Source of the DNA: Halostella pelagica
GTDB lineage: Archaea; Halobacteriota; Halobacteria; Halobacteriales; Natronoarchaeaceae
DNA: 64,000 nucleotides
Assembly: GCA_005954745.1 (NCBI GenBank)
Contig: CP040680.1
Coordinates: 248,001-312,000 of the forward strand
Direction of reading: 5' to 3'
In this document: one piece after another, positions 1 through 9,261 of the stretch
Layout: every line of letters begins with the position of its first letter
How positions within the stretch are numbered: position 1 is the first letter of the stretch
Translations under genes and position numbers: made by a program
Notes under the pieces: generated by a model
The model's database searches: none
What the model saw: the letters and a program-made list of their open reading frames with translations, nothing else
What the model was told of the DNA's origin: nothing

Positions 1-2
1 TC

Positions 3-863
3 GCACACGGGGATTACCTCACGACAGGAGCGTTCGCAGGATGGATGACGTCGTACATGATCGCCGGATTCGGTGCGTTCGGGCTCGGAGACCTCTTTTT
101 GATCGGTATCGCCGGAGACGCAACTACTGTCGGTGTCGGTGCCGGTGTCGCTACGACGCCCATCGCGATCCTCGCCGGTCTCCTCGTCGCGATCGTATTT
201 ACCGTGTTCCTTTCGGTGGCGATCGACCGACTGATCTACAGCCGTTTGCGCGACGAAGAGGGGATCACGCTGGTTTTCACGAGTCTCGGCGTGGCGCTTG
301 TGTTGCGATATCTGATCGCGTTCGTCTGGGGGCAGAATTCGACTGGACTCACTTCGACTGCAGAGCCGAAGTTCAGCGTCTCGAGTATCGGGCTACAGAT
401 CAATGCTCACGAGATCACGGTCGCCGTGTGCTCTCTGCTGTTGATGTTCGCCGTCCACTACCTGTTGCAGTACACGAAACTCGGGATCGCGATGCGGGCG
501 ATGGCGGACAATCGCGACCTCGCGTCCGTTACCGGGATACCGACAGACCGAATCGTTCGCTCGACGTGGGTCATCGGCGGTGGACTAACCGGCGCTGCCG
601 GCTACCTCATGACGCTCGAATCCGGAACGCTCGCCTTCAACACGGGCTGGACGCTGCTGTTGTTGATCTTCGCAGCCGTGATACTCGGCGGGATCGGTTC
701 GATTTACGGGGCTATTTTCGGCGGGCTACTGATCGGGGTAGCGAGCACCGTCTCGCTCGTTTGGTTGCCCTCCGGGTTCACTCAAGCGGCCGCGTTCGCT
801 CTCATGATCGTCGTATTGATCGTTCGCCCGAACGGGCTGTTCGGGGGGGTGACCACGGCATGA
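3..863 (+). CDS. livH: Branched-chain amino acid ABC transporter permease LivH (5' end outside window)
   Basis: Inner-membrane permease of a LivH-type (HAAT) importer for branched-chain or related amino acids. The reading frame is open from base 3 and begins with an internal LivH stretch (GDYLTTGAFAGW), so the true start lies left of the window. About 286 residues are visible, with the usual series of hydrophobic helices and the conserved cytoplasmic segment GIAMRAMADNRDLASVTGI, characteristic of the family's ATPase-contact loop. It overlaps a tiny ORF at its stop and is followed by livM. The matching ATPases and binding protein are not in the window. Family assignment is secure; the transported substrate is not. 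Confidence 0.93.
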   Translation, partial: AHGDYLTTGAFAGWMTSYMIAGFGAFGLGDLFLIGIAGDATTVGVGAGVATTPIAILAGLLVAIVFTVFLSVAIDRLIYSRLRDEEGITLVFTSLGVALVLRYLIAFVWGQNSTGLTSTAEPKFSVSSIGLQINAHEITVAVCSLLLMFAVHYLLQYTKLGIAMRAMADNRDLASVTGIPTDRIVRSTWVIGGGLTGAAGYLMTLESGTLAFNTGWTLLLLIFAAVILGGIGSIYGAIFGGLLIGVASTVSLVWLPSGFTQAAAFALMIVVLIVRPNGLFGGVTTA

Positions 864-988
864 CGAAACTGCTCCCGGGGTCATCACCGATGGAAAACCA
901 ACGGAGAGTCAGGCTGAACCGAGCAGCGAGAACTCTCGGCGTCACGCCGGAGCAACCCACCGGAGTTATCCAACGGAGGGCGCTTTAA
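860..988 (+). CDS. Possible small basic protein coupled between livH and livM
   Basis: A 42-codon ORF starts in the livH stop (ATGA overlap) and ends in a TAA that shares one base with the livM ATG. It encodes a basic, Arg-rich peptide (MTKLLPGSSPMENQRRVRLN and on) without membrane segment or known motif. The double overlap is what translational coupling would produce, but it could equally be chance in an intercistronic gap. livM has its own Shine-Dalgarno-like GGAGG at about 975-979, inside this ORF. I do not recognise a function. Confidence 0.3.
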   Translation: MTKLLPGSSPMENQRRVRLNRAARTLGVTPEQPTGVIQRRAL

Positions 989-2352
989 TGTCGTACACTG
1001 ACCGGCTTCGGGACTGGCTCCTCACCGACGATGCCGCATTGATGCTCGGTGTGATGACCGGGTTGTACGCGTTGTTCACCGTCTTCGGCACCGTCCTGGG
1101 TCTCAACTTCGCAGGCATTGTTAGTACCCTTCAGCAGATCACCTTTTTCGCGGCGGTGTACGCCCTGCTTGCGTTGGCTCTCAACTTACAGTGGGGGTAC
1201 GCGGGACTACTCAACATCGGCGTAGCCGGCTTCATGGCGGTCGCAGTGTACACCATGGCGATGCTCACTGCGCCCGTCAATGCGCCTGCTGGCGGTGTCC
1301 CCGGGCTCGGGCTTCCGATATGGGTCGGTATCCTCGGCGGCATGACCGTCGCAGCAGTTGCCGGTGGAGTCGTCGCACTGCCCGCGCTCCGTCTGAAGGC
1401 CGACTACTTCGCTATCGTTACTCTCGCCTTCGCCGAGATCATCCGAATCACGTACAACTCGCAGCTGTTCCAGACGTTTTCGGTAGCCGGATTCGAGATG
1501 GGTACCGGCGCTTCGCGGGGCATTCCCGCTCCGACCAACCCCGTCCTGTCTCTCTACTACACTGATCCCTCCAACTACTCAGCGGGAACGACGGCGTTCG
1601 GAAGCATGGTTTTCGGAGCGTTCGGTGCCATCGGATTAGACGAGGCCCTTGTGGTGGATATCACGTACACGCTGATCCTCATCGGCTTTCTGGTCCTGTA
1701 CTACGTCCTCCTGTCACGGATCGCTAACTCCCCGTTCGGGCGAGTTCTCAAAGCGATCCGAAACGACGAACTCGTCGCGCGCTCGCTCGGGAAAAACACT
1801 CGCTGGTTCAAGATCAAGACGTTCATGCTCGGCTGCGCGTTAATGGGGTTTGCAGGTATTCTGTGGCAGGGTAGTCAGTCGCTGATAACCCCGACCCAGT
1901 TCACGCCGATGCTCACGTTCTATATCTTTATCGCGCTGATTATCGGCGGTGCCGGTTCGAACACCGGCAGTGTCATCGGCGGGGCACTGTTCGCCGGACT
2001 GCTGTTTCAGGGCCCGGTGTTCGTCAGCCGGATCGTCGAAACGGTTTTCTCACTCGGTACTGCGCCGAATACCTTCCCTGACGCTGTGGCTGGGCTCGCC
2101 GCTCTGAGAGTCGAACCGCTGCTCGCCTACACACTCAGCAACTTGGCCAGCCTTCGGTTCGTGATCGTCGGGCTCGTTCTGATCTATCTGATGTTGAAGC
2201 AACCGACCGGGATACTCGGTCATCGAAAGGAGATCGCGGCTAGCATCGATATCACGGAACGTGTCTCGAGAGAGAATAGCGTCACACCCCCACAAAGCGA
2301 GATGAATCCGTCGGACTCGCAGTCCAGAGGCTCCGGAGAAGATGACCGATAA
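988..2352 (+). CDS. livM: Branched-chain amino acid ABC transporter permease LivM
   Basis: Second permease subunit pairing with LivH in the membrane. It has 454 residues with many hydrophobic helices. Hallmarks are an early LNLQWGYAGLLNIGVAGFMA segment, ALRLKADYFAIVTLAFAEI, and the late loop GRVLKAIRNDELVARSLGKN followed by GGAGSNTGSVIGG. The C-terminus carries a hydrophilic tail of about 40 residues. The ATG at 988 is preceded by GGAGG about 8 bases upstream and overlaps the upstream small ORF. livG and livF ATPase genes, often downstream, are absent; the sequence runs into an IS6-type element instead, so either the operon order differs or its end has been lost. Confidence 0.93.
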   Translation: MSYTDRLRDWLLTDDAALMLGVMTGLYALFTVFGTVLGLNFAGIVSTLQQITFFAAVYALLALALNLQWGYAGLLNIGVAGFMAVAVYTMAMLTAPVNAPAGGVPGLGLPIWVGILGGMTVAAVAGGVVALPALRLKADYFAIVTLAFAEIIRITYNSQLFQTFSVAGFEMGTGASRGIPAPTNPVLSLYYTDPSNYSAGTTAFGSMVFGAFGAIGLDEALVVDITYTLILIGFLVLYYVLLSRIANSPFGRVLKAIRNDELVARSLGKNTRWFKIKTFMLGCALMGFAGILWQGSQSLITPTQFTPMLTFYIFIALIIGGAGSNTGSVIGGALFAGLLFQGPVFVSRIVETVFSLGTAPNTFPDAVAGLAALRVEPLLAYTLSNLASLRFVIVGLVLIYLMLKQPTGILGHRKEIAASIDITERVSRENSVTPPQSEMNPSDSQSRGSGEDDR

Positions 2353-2543
2353 AACCATTGGGAAGGACGGCGGCTACACTTTGACCGACTCGCAGTAGGC
2401 GTGGGGTTATCTTTAGGAATACCCGAACTGTGCCGTGCGATGTGTTCGATTGAGTTAGATCTTATCAACTGAGGCCCGCCGGAGCCACTAATGACGAACT
2501 TCATTGATTAATAATGATCTTTGCCACCGCGATCTAATCAGAG

Positions 2544-3240
2544 GGCGGTGTTCAGATAAGGATGAAGAGTGAGGCGGTTCGTTTTCTGAGTGATCTATGC
2601 CCGAAAACGACCGCCTCAACGGGTGTTTAGACGAGATCAACTTAGAGTTTGTTGAACGAGAAGCAACACCGCGACTGCTGATGAAGCTCAGTATTCAGCT
2701 GCATCTCGCTGGACTCTCGCTTTCGAATACTGTCTCTATTCTTGAGATATTTGGTGTCGAACGTGCTTGATCCACCGTTCACAATTGGGTACATAAGGCC
2801 GATCTACAGCCTGATTCTGGTCGGTGTCCGGATCACGTTGCGGTTGACGAAACCGTGATCCGACTGAACGATGAGCAATATTGGCTGTACGCCGCAGTCG
2901 ATCCCAAAACAAACGAATTACTCCATACAAAGCTTGAACCGACAACAACGAAGGTTCTCGCTCATTCGTTTCTTACGGAACTCTCCGAGAAACACGACGT
3001 CTCCGACGCCGTGTTTCTCGTCGATGGATCGCACTCGTTACAAGATGCATGTCAGCATCACGGCTTCGATTTCAGAGACGAGAAACATGGAAATCGGAAT
3101 ACTGCTGAACGTGTCTTTAGAGAAATAAAACGACGAACTTTCAGTTTCTCAAACTGTTTCAGCAACGCCGAGGCAGAAACTGTCGACGACTGGCTCAGAT
3201 CGTTCAGCTTCGCATGGAATCAGCTTATCTGAACACTACC
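2544..3240 (+). mobile_element. IS6-family insertion sequence, about 697 bp
   Basis: The boundaries are set by terminal inverted repeats. The left end at 2544-2560 (GGCGGTGTTCAGATAAG) matches the complement of the right end at 3224-3240 at 15 of 17 positions. One transposase frame fills it. I see no 8-bp target duplication (left flank AATCAGAG, right flank CAGTTGCG), consistent with recombination after insertion or deletion of one flank. Confidence 0.82.
2597..3232 (+). pseudogene. IS6-family transposase, interrupted by an in-frame stop
   Basis: Full-length frame of 211 codons from ATG 2597 (MPENDRLNGCLDEINLEFVE) to TGA 3230-3232. A single TGA at 2768-2770 interrupts it where relatives would have an Arg codon before STVHNWVHKADLQP (CGA to TGA is one change). 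The DDE residues are intact: AVDETVI for the first Asp, FLVDGSHS for the second, and the Glu in RNTAERVFREIKRR. The C-terminal part from 2855 remains open. Without readthrough the protein would be a 57-residue stub lacking the catalytic core, so this copy is probably inactive. Confidence 0.85.
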
Positions 3241-4239
3241 CAGTTGCGGATCGAGGACGACCTGCAGCGGTCCTGCCCGCTCGTCTCGGGGCTCCCGCTC
3301 GAATGCGGTGGAAAGGTCGAACGCCTCAAAAAAGTCTTCCAGCCGTTGACACTCTTCTCACGGACAACAAGGAATAGCGGATAATCGTCTGGGACGCCAC
3401 CGAATTGGTAGCCGCCCTATGTCCACTCATAGACGGCGTCGATCCGTGTGAACGCGAACGGCCAGTCACTGATCTGTGGGTGGACTGACGCCGGTGCTGG
3501 CGGCGACGAGCTAGCGTGCTGCATCTCTCACGCGGTCGTCGAGATAGAGAGACCGTCCATCATTGTGGGCCTCCGTCTTCGAGGCGGTTGACAGCCCGTC
3601 ATACCGTCTCCTACGGCGTGTCGAGGTTTTGGGAGTCACGATGGATTGAGTCACCACTTTCGATGGCGAGGATAATCTCCGCCGCGGTGACGTCGAGCAC
3701 GAGGAAGTCGACATTTCCCCGCGAGCGAGAAGCTCGCGAACAATAAGAACTCCAGACGCTGCTGGAAGCGCCAAAGACCAGAGAGTGGCTGGAGACGATG
3801 CTCGACGAACTCGACAGGGACTACATAGTTGATGACCGGCCAAAAAGCTGTCCACATACTCGCCACCGGTACTTCGAACGACAGCATCACCGACAGCGCT
3901 CACGCGATCGGCAGATCGGGTTACAGCGTCTCTAACGAGATCCTCATGCAGGCCAAACACTCGAGACCCTCACTTATTTCGGCCAATCGGACTAAAGCCA
4001 CCTCAACGAGCGGATTGGAAGGAACGTTCAGAACCAATCGCCTAAGGCATTCGTTACACCAGATCTGATGCGCACGCCAGGTTCTGTGGCGATTGTAGCT
4101 TGCTTAGAATAGATCGAAATGAGTGATTCCAGAACGATTCTCCTCGGTGAATTCTTTGACCACTCGTGGGATCAATGTAGATTTCCATACAATATAAAAT
4201 ATTATTAATTTCTAATCTGTAGGGGTGAAGCCGGGAAGG
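3241..4239. other. Gene-free kilobase of decayed coding sequence
   Basis: No intact gene is convincing here. Short frames exist on both strands but none has a recognisable full domain. The one identifiable part is a parA-like fragment at about 3692-3838. The right end (4185-4215) is very AT-rich with T-runs on the minus strand just past the stop of the ABC ATPase gene, and could terminate that transcript. Confidence 0.6.
3692..3838 (+). pseudogene. parA-like gene fragment
   Basis: Bases 3750-3824 align without gaps to 52094-52168 of the intact parA in this window, about 66 of 75 identical by eye. They read LQTLLEAPKTREWLETMLDE against IQTLLEAPKSRERLEMTLDE in the intact protein. Similarity extends left to about 3692 (VEHEEVDI against VEHGEFDI) through a one-base deletion, and an in-frame TAA lies just before the conserved block. 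Neither the Walker A region nor the C-terminal half is recognisable nearby, so this is a small decayed piece of a second partition gene. Confidence 0.8.
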
Positions 4240-6363
4240 TTACGTCTCCCGTACTGGCTCGTTCATCTGCTCTTCGTCTAGATGGCAGGATACCCGATGG
4301 CGATTATCCTGACCTCCGGCATTGGTCCCTTCCAGTTCCGGTTTGGACTGTTCGCACTGCTCCCCTATCTTTTTCGGGCATCGGCTGTGGAACGAACAGC
4401 CGCTTGGCGGGTTACGAGCACTAGGGACATCTCCCTCTAGATGAATCCGCTCGCGGTCGTCCTCCGGGTCCATCGAGGGGATGCTCGACAGTAACGCCTG
4501 CGTGTACGGGTGATACGGGGGATTGAACACGTCCGATTTCGGGCCAGTTTCCACGATTTCCCCGAGATACATGACCGCCACCCGGTCACAGATGTGGTTG
4601 ACGACGCTGAGGTCGTGGCTGATCAGCAGATAGGAGGTATTGTACTCTGCTTTCAGTTCTTGTAGGAGATCGAGTATATTCGCTTGGACGCTCGCGTCCA
4701 AGGAGGCGACGGGTTCATCCAACACGACGAACTTTGGATTCGAAGCGAACGCACGCGCGATCCCCACTCGTTGTTTCTCCCCGCCTGATAGTTCGCCCGG
4801 ATACTTAGTCGCGTACTCCGGTCCGAGGCCGACCTGCATGAGTAGCTTTGCGATCCTCTCGTCTTTATCCTGCTCCGCACCGTCGGCGAGTAGATCGAGC
4901 GGCCGTTCCAAGATGGTGTACACCCTCTTTTGAGGATTGAGACTGGAATCCGGGTTTTGGAAAACGATCGACGTGTCCTTCCTGAACTCGTCGAACGCGT
5001 CGGAGGTGCTGGATATGTCTTCGCCCCTGAACTCGATGGTTCCCTCGTCCTGATCCAGAAGCTGGACCATTAGCCGCCCCAACGTACTCTTACCACAACC
5101 GCTCTCCCCGACTATCCCGACCGTTTCCGATTCGCATACATCGATGTCGACACCGTTGACTGCTTGGACCGGCTGCTCGCCGCCGAACACCTGATCGAGA
5201 AGGCCAGTCTCCCCGAACGTCTTCGTCAGGTTCTTCGCCTCGAGTAGTTTCCGATCGCTGTCGTACGCCTCGTCGACTGGTCCGCTTGTCGTCCCCTCGG
5301 ATTCGCTCGTTTTCAGCGGTTCGTCGACCACGTGTTCCCATCTACGACACCGGGTGACGTGTCCCGACCCGTCGTCGACGGCTTCGAGATCGATCTGTCC
5401 CGTCCGGCATTCATCCTCGACGAACTCACACCGATCCGCGAAGATGCATCCGTCGGGTACGCGATCCAGGTTCGGGATGTTCCCCGGAATCGGTTTTAAC
5501 TCCCTCTCGGTTTCGATATCCGGAGTGGCAGCGAGTAGTCCTCGAGTATAGGGGTTCGCTGAGTTCGAAAATATATCGGAAGTGGTCCCTTTTTCGACGA
5601 GTTCCCCGGCGTACAGTATTGCGACGCGATCGGATGTCTCAGCGAGAACTCCGAGGTCGTGGGTTATCAAAACTATACTGGTGTTGAACTCGTCCTTGAG
5701 TTCGTTTATGAGGCTCAGTATCTTCGACTGGGTTGTAACGTCCAGGCCGGTTGTCGGTTCGTCCAGAATGAGCAGCTCCGGGTTACACGATAACGCCATC
5801 GCGATCAGCACGCGCTGTTGCATTCCGCCGGACAGTTCGTGCGGATACCGCTCGTAGTTCTCCTCGGGATCGGAGATGTTGACTTGTCGAAGGATCCCGA
5901 TCGCGTCTTCCTTCGCCTCGGTCGAGGATTTCCCCTGGTGTAACCTGATCACTTCTGCGATCTGCTCCCCGACAGTAATGCTCGGGTTCAGCGATGTCTG
6001 CGGGTTCTGTGGGACGTGAGCGATCTCGTTCCCTCGAATGGAACGGAGATCCTCGTCTGATGCGTCCAGCAGCGAAGTGTCTTTGAACGAAATCGACCCG
6101 CCGCTAACGTTCCCGTTGTCCCCGAGGTACTGGAGGATCGCCAGTGCGAGGGTACTTTTTCCGCTCCCGCTTTCGCCCGCGATACCCAGGGTTTCCCCTT
6201 CCTCCAACGACATGCTGACATCGCGGAGGGCTTTGATCGTCCGGTCCGGCAACTGGTATTCGACACTGAGGCCGTCGATCTCCAGCAACCGATCGCTGGT
6301 CGACTGAGCGGTTCGTGCTCTGGTCATCGTTTGATTGCTCGGACTGCGTTTGTTCTTGCTCAT
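4240..6363 (-). CDS. Dipeptide/oligopeptide ABC transporter, fused two-domain ATPase (DppD-DppF type)
   Basis: Cytoplasmic ATPase energising a Dpp/Opp-type importer. The 707-residue protein contains two complete nucleotide-binding domains, separate DppD and DppF proteins in most bacteria. Domain 1 has Walker A GESGSGKST at about 63-71, signature LSGGMQQR and Walker B LLILDEPTTGLD. Domain 2 has Walker A GESGCGKST, signature LSGGEKQR and Walker B VVLDEPVASLD. Each half ends in the OppD/OppF-specific Cys-containing extension (GCIFADRCEF; GCSFHSRCPK). It is the last gene of a minus-strand set after two permeases. Substrate could be peptides, nickel or other small molecules. Confidence 0.93.
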   Translation of the reverse strand: MSKNKRSPSNQTMTRARTAQSTSDRLLEIDGLSVEYQLPDRTIKALRDVSMSLEEGETLGIAGESGSGKSTLALAILQYLGDNGNVSGGSISFKDTSLLDASDEDLRSIRGNEIAHVPQNPQTSLNPSITVGEQIAEVIRLHQGKSSTEAKEDAIGILRQVNISDPEENYERYPHELSGGMQQRVLIAMALSCNPELLILDEPTTGLDVTTQSKILSLINELKDEFNTSIVLITHDLGVLAETSDRVAILYAGELVEKGTTSDIFSNSANPYTRGLLAATPDIETERELKPIPGNIPNLDRVPDGCIFADRCEFVEDECRTGQIDLEAVDDGSGHVTRCRRWEHVVDEPLKTSESEGTTSGPVDEAYDSDRKLLEAKNLTKTFGETGLLDQVFGGEQPVQAVNGVDIDVCESETVGIVGESGCGKSTLGRLMVQLLDQDEGTIEFRGEDISSTSDAFDEFRKDTSIVFQNPDSSLNPQKRVYTILERPLDLLADGAEQDKDERIAKLLMQVGLGPEYATKYPGELSGGEKQRVGIARAFASNPKFVVLDEPVASLDASVQANILDLLQELKAEYNTSYLLISHDLSVVNHICDRVAVMYLGEIVETGPKSDVFNPPYHPYTQALLSSIPSMDPEDDRERIHLEGDVPSARNPPSGCSFHSRCPKKIGEQCEQSKPELEGTNAGGQDNRHRVSCHLDEEQMNEPVRET

Positions 6364-6397
6364 GTTTGTTTCGTGTAGTTGAATTCCCGATCGACTA

Positions 6398-7303
6398 TCA
6401 CTGTTCCTCGATCTCCACGTTCAATATGTCCCGTAAACCGTCCCCGAGCATATTAAACCCCAGGACGGTGATCGAGAGGAACAATCCCGGCCACAGCATG
6501 AACCAGGGACTGTTGTAGAGGTAGTCGCGTGACTCCGCGATCATGTACCCCCAGTCCGGATTGGGTGGTTGCGCGCCGAGTCCGAGGAACGACAGGGACG
6601 TACCGATCAGGATACCGAACCCGATCCGGATCGACGCCTCCACGATGATCGGGGATTTCACGTTCGGGAGGAGCTCGTGGACGAGGATGTGGGTGTGGGA
6701 CTCCCCGCGAGCTTTCGCCGCCTCGATGTACGTTTCGTTCCGTTCCGAGAGCGTACTCCCCCGGACGATACGAGCGATCCGCGGGGTGAACACAAGCCCG
6801 ACCGCCAGGATCGCGTACTGCATACTCCCGCCGAAGACGGCCAGGATGAGCAGCGCAAGCAGGAGCGACGGGAAGGCCAGGAACAGGTCCATAAACCGCA
6901 TCAGGCCCTCGTCGACGTTCCCGCCGAAGTACCCCGAAGCCAACCCGATCGGGACGCCCAGGAGGAGGCCGATAGCCGTGGACCCGAGCCCGAACAGCAA
7001 ACTCACCCGCCCTCCGAGGAGGGTGCGCGCGAACAGGTCCCGTCCGTGATGGTCCGTTCCGAACCAGTGTTCGGCACTCGGGGAGGCGAACGCGTTTGCT
7101 GCGTCCGTTGCGGTCGGGTCAGGTAACGGCAGGACGGGAGCCACGATGACGATCGCGATCATCGGTCCCAGAAGCCCGAGCCCGATCCGGGCATTCCGGT
7201 TCTGGAGCATCTGCCGACCTAGATGGATCCACTCCTCCCTTCTCGCGGGAAGTTCTATCCTCGTGTGTGACGTAGACGTATCGTCGGGCCTTCCGGTCGC
7301 CAT
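6398..7303 (-). CDS. dppC: Dpp/Opp-type ABC transporter permease, DppC subunit
   Basis: Membrane permease of 301 residues. A hydrophilic N-terminus and first helix are followed by the periplasmic-side motif AEHWFGTDHHGRDLFART typical of DppC/OppC. The conserved EAA loop EAAKARGESHTHILVHELLPN contacts the ATPase. The ATG lies 2 bases after the dppB stop, and the ATPase gene follows 34 bases downstream, so the three form one operon. The partner binding protein is probably the lipoprotein at 11107-12726 on the other strand. Confidence 0.93.
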   Translation of the reverse strand: MATGRPDDTSTSHTRIELPARREEWIHLGRQMLQNRNARIGLGLLGPMIAIVIVAPVLPLPDPTATDAANAFASPSAEHWFGTDHHGRDLFARTLLGGRVSLLFGLGSTAIGLLLGVPIGLASGYFGGNVDEGLMRFMDLFLAFPSLLLALLILAVFGGSMQYAILAVGLVFTPRIARIVRGSTLSERNETYIEAAKARGESHTHILVHELLPNVKSPIIVEASIRIGFGILIGTSLSFLGLGAQPPNPDWGYMIAESRDYLYNSPWFMLWPGLFLSITVLGFNMLGDGLRDILNVEIEEQ

Positions 7304-7305
7304 GT

Positions 7306-8268
7306 TTAGGCACCTCCGTATTCGATCCGGGGGTCGAGATACGTGTAGAGAACGTCAGCGATCAGGTTCGCTATCACGTAGGCTGCGGCGATCAGCAGGA
7401 TCGACATCTGTAGTACCGGCAGATCCCGGTTGTGGATCGCTTCGACGGTCAGGGTCCCGATGCCCGGATAGGAGAAGACGTATTCGATCAGCACGGTCCC
7501 GCCGAGCAGGGAACCTAACTTCAGTGCCAGGAGGGTCACCGTCGGGATGATCCCGTTGCGGAGCGCGTGTTTGACTAACACCGTCCGTTCGTCTAATCCC
7601 TTTAATCTGGCTGTGCGAACGTACTCCGACTGCAAGGTGTCTATCAGTTCCGATCTGGTCTGTCGGAGTACGTGTGCGACCATCATGAGCGCCAGCGTCA
7701 CCGACGGCAGTAGTATGTGGCCAAACCAGCCGCTGATGCTCTCGGACGGCGCTACGTATCCGGAACTAGGGAACAGATAGAACACTGGTCCGCCCAGAAG
7801 CAGAATGAAGAGGATGCCGAACACGTACCCGGGGACAGCGAGCCAAACGTATGTGACGGCGCTTACGACCGTATCTACGTAGCTTCCCCGGTATATGGCT
7901 GCGACCACGCCGAGCGGGACGCCGATGCAGACGACTAACAGAAACGCGACCAAGGCCAACTGGGCCGTCCGCAACATCCGCGGAACGACGATATCGTATA
8001 CGGGCTGCTCGTACTGAAAGCTGAGCCCCCAGTCGCCGACAAATATGCCCGTGATCCAGTCGAAGTACTGGACCGGGAGCGGCTTGTTGAGTCCCAGCCG
8101 TTCGTTAACCAGTTCGATGCCTTGTTCTGACACGTAGGGGCCTAAGACCATCGTCGCTGGATCTCCCGGTAATATCTGGGTGACGCCGAATACGACGAGT
8201 GTCACTCCCCATAAGATGAGGATGCTGTACAGACTCCTGATTGCTAGGTAACGCCCGAATTTTCCCAT
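7306..8268 (-). CDS. dppB: Dpp/Opp-type ABC transporter permease, DppB subunit
   Basis: Permease of 320 residues. It begins MGKFGRYLAIRSLYSILILW, the usual DppB first helix, then LPGDPATMVLGPYVSEQGIE and the EAA loop EYVRTARLKGLDERTVLVKH. An upstream in-frame ATG at 8409 would add 47 residues without family similarity. The start at 8268 is preferred because a TATA-like box lies about 26-40 bases upstream, giving a nearly leaderless transcript. First gene of the dppB-dppC-ATPase operon. The IclR gene upstream on the same strand (stop at 8409) is a likely regulator. Confidence 0.92.
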   Translation of the reverse strand: MGKFGRYLAIRSLYSILILWGVTLVVFGVTQILPGDPATMVLGPYVSEQGIELVNERLGLNKPLPVQYFDWITGIFVGDWGLSFQYEQPVYDIVVPRMLRTAQLALVAFLLVVCIGVPLGVVAAIYRGSYVDTVVSAVTYVWLAVPGYVFGILFILLLGGPVFYLFPSSGYVAPSESISGWFGHILLPSVTLALMMVAHVLRQTRSELIDTLQSEYVRTARLKGLDERTVLVKHALRNGIIPTVTLLALKLGSLLGGTVLIEYVFSYPGIGTLTVEAIHNRDLPVLQMSILLIAAAYVIANLIADVLYTYLDPRIEYGGA

Positions 8269-8293
8269 ATCCGAATCCACATGTGGTCCGGCG

Positions 8294-8308
8294 CTATTTA
8301 TTATTTTG
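8294..8308 (-). promoter_or_regulatory. TATA-like element of the dppBC-ATPase operon
   Basis: Read on the minus strand, CAAAATAATAAATAG sits 26-40 bases before the dppB ATG at 8268. This is the spacing expected for an archaeal TATA box serving a leaderless mRNA, and it supports the shorter dppB start. Confidence 0.55.
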
Positions 8309-8408
8309 TGTTTTGTTAGCACACACAGGCAGAAAGAAAGTACGCAAAAAGGAAGTATCCGTTCAGTCTCAATTACTTTCCCGAAACGATCGACGACGGG
8401 TAGATACA

Positions 8409-9167
8409 TCAGTAGAGGTTCGCGGCGTCCAGTTCCTCCTCCAACTCATCGGCGAGATCGTTGAGCAAGTCGATGAAGTCATCGTTGTCCGGGAACCGGT
8501 ATATCGGCGCGGAGATGTCCAGCGCGCCGAACGTCCCATCACCGGGATCGTCGATAGTCACCGCGACCGCTTTCAGACCCTCGATCACCTCGCCGTTGTT
8601 GACGGCGTATCCCTGCTCCCGGATCTCCCCTAACTCGTCGAACAACGAGTCTCTCGTCGTGATCGTGTTCGGCGTTACTGCCGGAAGGCCCCAGCGGTCG
8701 AGCGCCTCGTTGACTTCCTCGTCGGAGAGGTCTGCCAACAGGGCCTTGCCGGCCGCTGAACTGTGTGCGTAGTCGTATCTCCCCGCCTGAAAGCCCTCGC
8801 TCTTCCGATCGTTTTCGGAACTGAACACGACGACGTTTCTGCCGTGTTCCAACACGGAGAAGTTCACGTTGTTATTTATCCGGCGCGATAGGTAGCTGAC
8901 TTTCTGTTCGGCAAGCTTCAACCCCTTCTTTCGGTATCGCGCGTATTCACCGATGTGGAACACTTTGAGACTGACGTTGTATATCTCTCCTTCTTTCACC
9001 AAATATCCGTTCTCCACGAGCGTACTCAGATGTTTGTGGATCGCGCTCTGGGAAAGGTCCATCCTTTCGACGAGTTCCGACATTCGCGCCCCGTCCATCT
9101 GCTGTACGGTTTCGAAGATTTTGAGCGATTTCGCCGTCGTGGAGAGAATCGTGCTATTCTGTCCCAT
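8409..9167 (-). CDS. IclR-family transcriptional regulator
   Basis: DNA-binding regulator of 252 residues. An N-terminal winged helix-turn-helix (about 10-70: SLKIFETVQQMDGARMSEL then LSQSAIHKHLSTLVENGYL) is followed by the IclR effector-binding domain, including HSSAAGKALLADLSDEEV and the C-terminal EVIEGLKAVAVTIDD. Family members sense small metabolites, often catabolic intermediates. It stands 140 bases upstream of the peptide-type transporter operon on the same strand and heads the whole catabolic block, so control of those genes is a reasonable inference; effector unknown. A TATA box at 9190-9202 fits a leaderless start at 9167. Confidence 0.93.
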   Translation of the reverse strand: MGQNSTILSTTAKSLKIFETVQQMDGARMSELVERMDLSQSAIHKHLSTLVENGYLVKEGEIYNVSLKVFHIGEYARYRKKGLKLAEQKVSYLSRRINNNVNFSVLEHGRNVVVFSSENDRKSEGFQAGRYDYAHSSAAGKALLADLSDEEVNEALDRWGLPAVTPNTITTRDSLFDELGEIREQGYAVNNGEVIEGLKAVAVTIDDPGDGTFGALDISAPIYRFPDNDDFIDLLNDLADELEEELDAANLY

Positions 9168-9189
9168 GGTGGTTGTAATACTACCCCGC

Positions 9190-9202
9190 TATATAATATT
9201 TT
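9190..9202 (-). promoter_or_regulatory. TATA box of the IclR regulator gene
   Basis: Minus-strand AAAATATTATATA lies 23-35 bases before the ATG at 9167. An imperfect dyad at 9262-9297 lies farther upstream. Confidence 0.6.
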
Positions 9203-9261
9203 CGTCATAGTGGACTGCCTGTGGAACGGTGGTCACGGCCCCTCCGATGGCGAGCCGCCAC

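Noticed and set aside
3511-3960. 149-codon minus-strand frame over the parA remnant
   Set aside because: It runs antisense to the recognisable parA block and encodes Arg/Ser-rich sequence.
6500-6520. GGACTGTTGTAGAGG inside the DppC gene as a third hairpin-repeat copy
   Set aside because: It is within a conserved coding region and lacks the facing inverted arm.
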